This document shows positions 58,001 through 64,000 of a stretch of DNA of 64,000 nt, one piece after another; the stretch's first letter is position 1, and each line of letters begins with the position of its first letter. Origin of the DNA: CAYYYJ01 sp964631205 (lineage in GTDB: Archaea > Aenigmatarchaeota > Aenigmatarchaeia > QMZP01 > JACQNV01); contig CAZVWU010000006.1 of assembly GCA_964631205.1 (NCBI GenBank), positions 1-64,000 of the forward strand. The letters are read 5' to 3'. The notes under the pieces were generated by a model. It saw only the letters and a program-made list of their open reading frames with translations. It did no database searches and was not told the DNA's origin. The translations under genes were made by a program, and so were the position numbers.

Positions 58001-60439
58001 TTAGTTCTCAGGCAGCTTGACAGACATCACTTTCGACTCGCCGTCGTCCATGCTGATCCCATAGACTTGGTCTGCATTTTTTATAATTTCGTCGTTGTGT
58101 GAGATGAGCAGGAACTGTGTATATTTGGATTGTTTTTTTATCAGCTCTCCAAGCTTCTGCGAGTTTGTCTTGTCAAGAGCTGCGTCCGCCTCATCCAAAA
58201 TATAGAACGGGCATGGTTTGTATCTTTGAATTGCAAAAAGGAATGCTATAGCTGTGAGCGTTTTTTCCCCTCCTGACATCGCATCCAGATTCAAGAGCTT
58301 TTTCCCGCTTGGTGAAGCTGATATTACCAGGCCAGATTCAAGATTTTCGGGGTTCTCCAGTCCCAAATCAGCTTCGCCTTTTGTAAGATCAACCCAGATT
58401 TCTTTGAAGCCTCTGACAACTTTGTTCAGGGCATTCATAAAGACTTCCCTTCTTTTCTGCTCTATTTCATTTACAGAGGCCTCAACAACCTGCTTCTCCT
58501 CAACAATCTTGTCAAATTTCTGCTTGAAAATCTCAAAGTCTTTTATCAGGCTGTCAAACTCATCTGTTGCCTTAAGATTAACAGGACCGAGAGAGTCAAT
58601 CCTTTGTATAATTGATTTCTGCCTCTCCTTTAGGTGCCCTTCTTTCTGGTTGAGGAAAGTCCCAAGTTTTTTCTCCCACCCCTGGTATTTCTCCCACTGC
58701 TGTTTGACATTTTCAAGATTAGCCTCGATCCTGGCTCCGCCTATTTTTGTCTCATTCAATTTTTGCAGCAAGTTAAGTCTCGTTTCGTAAAGTTCTTTTC
58801 TCCTCTCCCTGAACTTTTTCATCTTGTCATCGAATTTTATTTTCCTGACTTCAGCGCTTATTGATTCGGATTTTGTTTCTTCCTTTGAAAGCTTTGAAAG
58901 ATCCGCTTCCAGTTTTGTCGTCTCTGCTTGTAAATTCTGGTTTTCCCTTTCCAATCTTTCGATATCCTGCAAAAATTTTGAGTCCTCTATCTTTTTCCTG
59001 TAAAAGCCGCCTGTTATCGAACCTGATGGCTCTATCAGATCGCCGTCGAGGCTGACTAACCTTAACCGTTCCCTGTCAAAGATCCTTTTTGCTTTTTCTA
59101 TATTTTCTACACAGGCTGTCTGGCCAAAAACAAAATTTGCAATATTCACATATCTTGGATCGAATTTTATCAGGTCTGAAACCCATCCGATCGCATCTTT
59201 TGGGAGGGTCTTTTTTCCAGGCGAATTTATTTTGTCAAGAGGCAAAAACCGCGACCTACCAAGCCTGTTTTGCTTAAGGTGGTTTACACATTTTAAAACA
59301 TTTTCTGCTGTATCAACAACAATATCCTGCATGTGCCCCCCGCCAGCGATCTCTGCGGCTATCCTATATTTTGGAGGCACAGTTATCAGGCTGTCTAGAG
59401 TTCCTTCCACTCCCTTGAAAGTTTTTAACTCTTTTAAAAAAGGGGAGCTGCTTTCTTTTATCCTGCTCATGACCTCCCTGATCCTTTCAATCTCCCTTAT
59501 ATTCAGATTTATCCTGTCTTCCTTCCTCTCCAGCTCAGATTTTAACTGTGTAATTTTTTTGACAGATTCTATTCTGCTCGAGGCCTTCATGACCTCACTT
59601 GTGATGTTTTCTATTGCCTTTTCCTCCTGTTCCAACCCCGTATCAAGCTCTTTTAATTCAGAATCTATCTTTGTTATTTCTTTTTCTTGTATGGCTGCTT
59701 TCACATTAACATCTTTTAATCCCTCTTCCAACCTCTGATATTCCTTCCAGATTACAGTAGCCCTTATAAATTCTAGCTCTTCTTGAAGCTGCTTGTGCTC
59801 CTGCGCAGCGTCCTTGTCTTTTTTTATCCTGTCCAGAATCTGCATCCTCTCATTCAATATGATCTCAGCTTCCCTTAACTTCTCGGCAACTGTCTCCAAT
59901 TCCTTATTCGCCTTCTGCTTCTTGTCCTCATATTCAGCAATGCCTGAAATCTCATCAATAACCTGCCTTCTTTGTATCGGGTTCATCTCAACTATCTGCG
60001 CAACATCACCTTGGTGGATTATGTTGTGGCCTCCGGGTGTTATCCTGATCTGCGCGAACATGTCAACAAGCTGCTGTTTTGTGACAGTCTCCCCGTTAAT
60101 TTTATATGTGCTGACCCCATTCGTGTTTATCTTTCTGGATATGACAATTTCGGGATCGTCTATAGGCAGGGTCTTTTTCGAGTTGTCAAAATGGACAGAC
60201 ACCCTCGCATGATCAGATCCAGATTTCGCCTTGCTGCCATGGAAAATAAGCTCCTCTGCTTTCTTGGCCCTAATCGACCGCGACTGCAGGCCAAAAACAA
60301 AAGACAGGCTCTCTGCTATATTTGACTTTCCAGATCCATTCGGGCCAGTGAACACAGTGAAACCTGGAAGTACAGGTATGGCAACCTTTCGTTTGAATGA
60401 CTTGAAGCCTTCCATTGAAATTTTTTGGATGTAAGTCAT
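58001..60439 (-). CDS. smc: SMC chromosome segregation ATPase with short coiled-coil arms
   Basis: About 812 residues from ATG 60439 (MTYIQKISMEGFKSF). Walker A is GPNGSGKSN near 30, the hinge region lies at about 345-490 (GVEGTLDSLITVPPKYRIAAEIAGG; SLDGDLIEPSGSITGG), the signature LDAMSGGEKTLTAIA is near 705 and Walker B FYILDEADAALD near 735. SMC forms V-shaped dimers that condense chromosomes. Archaeal SMC is usually about 1170-1200 residues; here each arm is only about 160-180 residues, roughly half. Heads and hinge look intact. Confidence 0.92.
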   Translation of the reverse strand: MTYIQKISMEGFKSFKRKVAIPVLPGFTVFTGPNGSGKSNIAESLSFVFGLQSRSIRAKKAEELIFHGSKAKSGSDHARVSVHFDNSKKTLPIDDPEIVISRKINTNGVSTYKINGETVTKQQLVDMFAQIRITPGGHNIIHQGDVAQIVEMNPIQRRQVIDEISGIAEYEDKKQKANKELETVAEKLREAEIILNERMQILDRIKKDKDAAQEHKQLQEELEFIRATVIWKEYQRLEEGLKDVNVKAAIQEKEITKIDSELKELDTGLEQEEKAIENITSEVMKASSRIESVKKITQLKSELERKEDRINLNIREIERIREVMSRIKESSSPFLKELKTFKGVEGTLDSLITVPPKYRIAAEIAGGGHMQDIVVDTAENVLKCVNHLKQNRLGRSRFLPLDKINSPGKKTLPKDAIGWVSDLIKFDPRYVNIANFVFGQTACVENIEKAKRIFDRERLRLVSLDGDLIEPSGSITGGFYRKKIEDSKFLQDIERLERENQNLQAETTKLEADLSKLSKEETKSESISAEVRKIKFDDKMKKFRERRKELYETRLNLLQKLNETKIGGARIEANLENVKQQWEKYQGWEKKLGTFLNQKEGHLKERQKSIIQRIDSLGPVNLKATDEFDSLIKDFEIFKQKFDKIVEEKQVVEASVNEIEQKRREVFMNALNKVVRGFKEIWVDLTKGEADLGLENPENLESGLVISASPSGKKLLNLDAMSGGEKTLTAIAFLFAIQRYKPCPFYILDEADAALDKTNSQKLGELIKKQSKYTQFLLISHNDEIIKNADQVYGISMDDGESKVMSVKLPEN

Positions 60440-60543
60440 AACAGGCATAAATGCTAAAAACACAGATTCATCTTTCGACCTGTTTTAGCAAGCTCTCTTG
60501 AAATATTAAGTATATTTAGCTGTCCCCATTTAATAATATAGAT

Positions 60544-60840
60544 ATGAGTAAAATAGTGAAGCCTAATATAACCCAGAAGCAGAGGCTAAAAAGGCTGGCA
60601 GCCGGCTTTGTTTTTATTATTTTGGTATTCTATTTCTGGCTGGTTTTGGAGGTTAATAGCCTTTCTTCGCTTTACAGACTAGTTTTAATAATTCCCATAT
60701 ATCTAGCAGCCCTCTCATTCTTAGAATCTTTTTTCAGCTATTGTGTCTTAAAAAAGAAGACAAGCAAAGTTTCCATGAAAATTCATTTAATTTCTTTGTT
60801 GGTTGCTGCAATAATAGCTGTAATAGCAGTTTTTGTTTAA
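60544..60840 (+). CDS. Small hydrophobic membrane protein, 98 aa
   Basis: MSKIVKPNITQKQRLKRLAA then three hydrophobic segments: GFVFIILVFYFWLVLEV, LVLIIPIYLAALSFLESFF, and HLISLLVAAIIAVIAVFV at the end. No motif recognised. A TATA-like ATTTAATAATATAG lies directly before the start. Divergent from smc. Confidence 0.65.
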   Translation: MSKIVKPNITQKQRLKRLAAGFVFIILVFYFWLVLEVNSLSSLYRLVLIIPIYLAALSFLESFFSYCVLKKKTSKVSMKIHLISLLVAAIIAVIAVFV

Positions 60841-60909
60841 TTCATCAATAACTATAAATTTCAATGTCTTCGGATAATCTTTAAAAGGGGGGAGTCTATT
60901 ATAATCTGT

Positions 60910-61542
60910 ATGGCCCAATGCGAAAACTGCGGTTCCAAGGCTGACAAGAGCTGGGAGTTCTGCCCTAGCTGTGGAGCTAGCCTAAGGGTAGCAGATGCTG
61001 GCGATCTGTTTTCTGAAATTTTTGAGAGGTTTGGACAGGAATTTGCTGAGATGAACAAAATGTTTGAAAGGCAGATTGAGGCTGTTGACATAACCCCGAT
61101 GTTCAGGAAACCAAAAGGGATCCAGCGTGGTGGCGGGTTTATAATAAGCATAGGTTCTTCCGGGGATAAGCAGCCCCAGGTTTCTGTAAGGGCATTTGGT
61201 GATGTGGATGAAAGAAAAATAAAACAACAGGTTTACAATCAACTGGGACAAGTTGAAGAAAAGCCGTTTGAACAGAAGGCGCCTAAAAAAGTGAAAGCTT
61301 ATGGAGAAACAGAGGAACCTAAAACAAGGGTTGAGAAGGTTGGAGATAAGGTTGTTGTTGAAATGGAATTGCCCGGGGTTAAAAAAGACAGTGATATAGA
61401 GATAAATGAATTGGAGAGTTCAGTCGAAGTCAAAGCCATTGCAGATAAAAAAGCTTTTTTCAAAATATTGAAAAAGCCAGGGGATAGAAGAATACTAAGA
61501 ACTGGATTTAATAAGGGAATTCTAAAACTAGAATTTTCTTAA
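60910..61542 (+). CDS. Zinc-ribbon plus Hsp20-like chaperone fusion
   Basis: A 210-residue protein. Residues 3-22 form a zinc ribbon (CENCGS...FCPSCG). A helical middle of about 60 residues (FERFGQEFAEMNKMFERQIE) precedes a disordered Lys/Pro stretch. The C-terminal 85 residues resemble an alpha-crystallin domain (VVEMELPGVKKDSDIEINELE; NKGILKLEF). Such zinc-ribbon/Hsp20 proteins occur in archaea; holdase function is likely. It sits in its own transcription unit. Confidence 0.75.
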   Translation: MAQCENCGSKADKSWEFCPSCGASLRVADAGDLFSEIFERFGQEFAEMNKMFERQIEAVDITPMFRKPKGIQRGGGFIISIGSSGDKQPQVSVRAFGDVDERKIKQQVYNQLGQVEEKPFEQKAPKKVKAYGETEEPKTRVEKVGDKVVVEMELPGVKKDSDIEINELESSVEVKAIADKKAFFKILKKPGDRRILRTGFNKGILKLEFS

Positions 61543-61566
61543 GATAGGAAACCGGAAAATAAAAAG

Positions 61567-61815
61567 CTATTTTTTTGGCTCAGCTGTTTTGCTAAATGCC
61601 TTGTTCGCTTTCATCTCATCCATTTCAAGCCAGAGTATAAACAATCCGACAAGAATCAAAAAGATTGGTAATGTGCCTGTCAAGACCACAACAAAATTCT
61701 GCCACCACTGGATATTCCCAGGCAGCCTGTTCCACCCTAACGCTGAATCTGCAAATAGATATAATCCTACCAGAAGGATTACCAAACCAAGCAAAAGCTT
61801 TGTTGTGGCTGCCAT
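61567..61815 (-). CDS. Small two-segment membrane protein, 82 aa
   Basis: MAATTKLLLGLVILLVGLYL and NFVVVLTGTLPIFLILVGLF are clear membrane helices, with SALGWNRLPGNIQWW between them and a basic, soluble C-terminus. Function unknown. It is convergent with the Hsp20-like gene and divergent from L15e. Confidence 0.7.
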   Translation of the reverse strand: MAATTKLLLGLVILLVGLYLFADSALGWNRLPGNIQWWQNFVVVLTGTLPIFLILVGLFILWLEMDEMKANKAFSKTAEPKK

Positions 61816-61880
61816 ATTGATATAAGATTAGACGGTTATATTTATAAGTATTACTGCTTTAAATATTCCACCAGTATATA

Positions 61881-62459
61881 ATGGATATGAAACGGTTAGA
61901 TTATTTTTCCAGCATGAATAGTGATGAGTTCAGGCAAATTCAGAGCCAGAGGCTCATTCGGTGGAGGTCTGAGGATGTTGTCAAAAGGGTTGATGGCCCG
62001 ACAAATCCGGCAAGAGCCCACAGATTGGGATACAAGGCAAAGCAGGGCTTTGTTATTGTCAGGGCAAGAGTCCCGAAAGGTGGACGGAAGTCACGGAAAC
62101 CGGCAGGGGGCAGGAAGCCTTCTGCTGCAGGAAGATTTTTTACACCAGCGAAATCTAAGCAGTGGATAGCGGAGGAGAGGACCGCAGATAGATTTCCAAA
62201 TCTTGAAGTATTAAATTCTTATTTTGTGGGAGAGGATGGAGTCTCAAAATGGTTCGAAGTCATACTTGTCGACAAGAACCATCCTGCAATCCAGAAAAAT
62301 AAGGAAACCAGGTGGATTGCAGAGAAACAGCATAAAGGCCGTGTTTATAGAGGATTGACCGGCGCAGGGAAAAAATCGCGGGGCCTTGCGAGGAGCAGGG
62401 GCAAAGGGGCCGAAAAGTTAAGGCCTTCTTTAAGAGCGCACGAGAAATCGGGGAAATAA
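61881..62459 (+). CDS. rpl15e: Ribosomal protein L15e
   Basis: A 192-residue basic protein. RLIRWRSEDVVKRVDGPTNP then RAHRLGYKAKQGFVIVRARV matches L15e throughout, and the C-terminus is the usual Gly/Lys/Arg-rich tail (GKKSRGLARSRGKGAEKL). The first 25 residues are less conserved than in most L15e proteins. TTTAAATA about 20 bp upstream supports the leaderless start at 61881. Large-subunit protein shared by archaea and eukaryotes. Confidence 0.93.
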   Translation: MDMKRLDYFSSMNSDEFRQIQSQRLIRWRSEDVVKRVDGPTNPARAHRLGYKAKQGFVIVRARVPKGGRKSRKPAGGRKPSAAGRFFTPAKSKQWIAEERTADRFPNLEVLNSYFVGEDGVSKWFEVILVDKNHPAIQKNKETRWIAEKQHKGRVYRGLTGAGKKSRGLARSRGKGAEKLRPSLRAHEKSGK

Positions 62460-62499
62460 TTTTTGCTTCTTTTTTATAAACTGGATACAAATCTAATCT

Positions 62500-63738
62500 A
62501 TGTTCGATCTCCTAAAGGAAAAGCTGAAAGAGTCTATACAGAAGCTGAGTTCTAAGGGAAAGGAAACTGAGAAAACTGTAGTTGTTGAAAAAGTTCAGGG
62601 AGCGGAGAAAAGGACCAGCATAGACGATCTTCTTAAAAAAATAAAAGAGTCAACTGAAGAAATAAAAAAAGAAGTTGAGCATATTTCTGAAGAGCAGCGA
62701 GGGGTTGGGGAAGAAGAAAGTGGAGAAGATGTTATTGAGGAACTCACAGAAGAGGAGCAGGAATCTGTCAAGGAACCTGTTGCTGAGCCTGTCCCAGTTG
62801 AGCCGGAAGAAAGGATTGAAGGAGATCTTCACATAAAACCTCAGGGGCCAAAAGCAGGCTTCAGGCAAAGGTTTTTGAAAAAAATAAAGGTAAAAACGCT
62901 TTCTGAACAGGACATAGAGGATTTTTTTGCTGAAATAGAGCCCGGGCTGCTTGAAGCGAATATTGCGGTTGAAGTTGTTGATTTTATAAAAATTGCGATG
63001 AAGAAGGAGCTTTCTGGGAAAGAGGCTAGGAGGATAAGATCGGCGGAAGATATTGGAAAGGCTTTTGGGGACGCTTTGGTTAAAGCAGTTGACCAAGGAG
63101 GTGTTAATATTGAAGATTTGATAAGAGAATCTAAGGGAAAAAACAAGCCTGCTGTTGTCTTGTTTTTGGGCTTTAATGGATCCGGAAAAACAACAAGCAT
63201 AGCAAAATTGGCTAATTATCTGAACAATAAAGGGTTCAAGCCTGTGTTAGCTGCTGGCGACACTTTCCGTGCTGCGGCGATTGACCAGCTGGAAACACAT
63301 GGCAACAAGATCGGCGTTAAAGTAATCAAGCACCAATATGGGGCTGATTCTGCGGCTGTAATTTTTGATGCAGTAAAGCATGCTCAGGCAAAAGGGTTGG
63401 ATATTGTGTTGGCGGACACAGCTGGAAGGACGCACACAAATGTGAATCTGGTCGATGAATTGAAAAAGGTTGTCCGTGTGAACAAACCAGACCTGAAGAT
63501 TTTAGTTATAGACGGGCTGACAGGGAATGATGCAGTTGAGCAGGCGAAGCAGTTTAATTCAGAAATAGGGGTTGATGCAGTTGTGATAACAAAAGTAGAT
63601 GTTGATGAGAAAGGGGGAGCAATATTATCTGTTGCTTACACAATCAAAAAACCAATTTTGTTTTTGGGTGTGGGTCAGGGATATGAGGATTTCAAAAAAT
63701 TTGAGCCAAGGGAGTTTGTAAAAACTTTATTGGAATAG
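62500..63738 (+). CDS. ftsY: SRP receptor FtsY
   Basis: A 412-residue protein. The first 110 residues are an acidic Lys/Glu-rich membrane-targeting A-domain (EEQRGVGEEESGEDVIEEL). The N-domain helices span about 120-215. G-domain motifs: GFNGSGKTTSIAKLA near 225, AAGDTFRAAAIDQL near 252, LADTAGRTHTN near 305 and ITKVDVDEKGGA near 365. It docks the SRP-ribosome complex at the membrane in a GTP-dependent step. The length is somewhat above the minimum for archaeal FtsY. Confidence 0.95.
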   Translation: MFDLLKEKLKESIQKLSSKGKETEKTVVVEKVQGAEKRTSIDDLLKKIKESTEEIKKEVEHISEEQRGVGEEESGEDVIEELTEEEQESVKEPVAEPVPVEPEERIEGDLHIKPQGPKAGFRQRFLKKIKVKTLSEQDIEDFFAEIEPGLLEANIAVEVVDFIKIAMKKELSGKEARRIRSAEDIGKAFGDALVKAVDQGGVNIEDLIRESKGKNKPAVVLFLGFNGSGKTTSIAKLANYLNNKGFKPVLAAGDTFRAAAIDQLETHGNKIGVKVIKHQYGADSAAVIFDAVKHAQAKGLDIVLADTAGRTHTNVNLVDELKKVVRVNKPDLKILVIDGLTGNDAVEQAKQFNSEIGVDAVVITKVDVDEKGGAILSVAYTIKKPILFLGVGQGYEDFKKFEPREFVKTLLE

Positions 63739-63739
63739 T

Positions 63740-64000
63740 ATGAATATATCAAAACTTACGCCAAGAGATGTGGATGAGTTCTCAAGACTTGTCACCGATG
63801 TAATCCAAAACACACCATATTATTCAGAATGGGGCAGAATAAGTGAATGCAGCGGGTACAAGTTTGAATCTATAAAAAATAGGATGTTGGATAAAAATTT
63901 TCTTTTTCTTGCGGCAAAAATCAATAAAAGGATAGTCGGTTTCAGTGCAGGCCATCATGATTTCGGCACTTTCTGGTTAGACTGGATAGGCATAGACAAA
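63740..64000 (+). CDS. GNAT-family acetyltransferase-like protein, truncated by the window edge
   Basis: The frame starts at the ATG at 63740 and runs open to base 64000, so the C-terminus is outside the window (87 codons visible). MNISKLTPRDVDEFSRLVTD then FLFLAAKINKRIVGFSAGHH and TFWLDWIGIDK. The GTFWLDWIGIDK strand is typical of the start of the GNAT acetyl-CoA-binding region. The substrate is unknown. It begins 1 base after the ftsY stop. Confidence 0.65.
   Translation, partial: MNISKLTPRDVDEFSRLVTDVIQNTPYYSEWGRISECSGYKFESIKNRMLDKNFLFLAAKINKRIVGFSAGHHDFGTFWLDWIGIDK

Noticed and set aside
1..64000. CRISPR array or cas genes
   Set aside because: No regularly spaced direct repeats of CRISPR length and no Cas-like protein seen.

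Overview
This window is a chromosome segment of an archaeon. Evidence is the information-processing set: archaeal AspRS, TrpRS and IleRS, RNA polymerase subunit K, L15e, Nop5 and fibrillarin, RNase HII, ATP-dependent DNA ligase, an archaeal topoisomerase I, SMC, FtsY, HerA-type ATPases and a PINc-KH ATPase. TATA boxes often sit about 25 bp before the start codon, which implies leaderless mRNAs. The secreted CTDSDGG-type Cys-rich protein, the many short orphan genes and the compact layout suggest a DPANN-type lineage. I cannot name the phylum from sequence reading alone.

Layout. 1-5 kb: secreted protein, HerA, a tRNA-iMet in four pieces, RNase HII, an orphan. 5-8.4 kb: aspS, an MNT-HEPN toxin-antitoxin pair, a leftover aspS tail, tRNA-Pro. 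8.5-19.7 kb: coiled-coil and small orphan proteins, a second HerA-like ATPase, a phosphoesterase, a YbaK-type deacylase, an SPFH protein, a HAD enzyme and a PINc ATPase. 19.8-34 kb: a membrane protein, hicBA inserted ahead of DNA ligase, trpS, tRNA-Leu, nop5, a beta-propeller lipoprotein, fibrillarin, a DHH nuclease-like protein and ileS. 34-43 kb: inositol phosphate synthase plus a phosphatidyltransferase, an MFS transporter, UDP-xylose synthase, a ferredoxin and a Tes-like radical SAM protein. 43-51 kb: two class II ribonucleotide reductases around a small relBE-type pair. 51-64 kb: TrmB regulator, topA, rpoK, PAC2 protein, a tRNA cluster (Glu, Ile, Ala), CarS, Nudix, SMC, a zinc-ribbon Hsp20, L15e, ftsY and a partial GNAT.

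The most unusual content is in the RNA genes. All six tRNA genes I found are interrupted, with ten introns in total. Most are at non-canonical places: D-loop 16/17, anticodon stem, and either side of the T-loop. In each case removing the introns leaves a complete tRNA of normal length. The introns of tRNA-Glu and tRNA-Ile contain short hairpin elements. Relatives of these also lie between genes (10.1, 14.9 and 35.7 kb) and inside the PINc ATPase coding sequence. These elements are flanked by short direct repeats and share hairpin modules, one of them with a compensatory base-pair change.

A second theme is gene-end scars. Two toxin-antitoxin modules sit next to duplicated ends of essential genes: the aspS 3' end and the ligase 5' end.

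Metabolically, CarS, inositol-phosphate synthase, an archaetidylinositol-phosphate synthase candidate and a Tes-like enzyme point to the cell making and remodelling its own ether lipids. A palindrome, ATAACAnTGTTAT, occurs at five gene borders and may be a regulator site.
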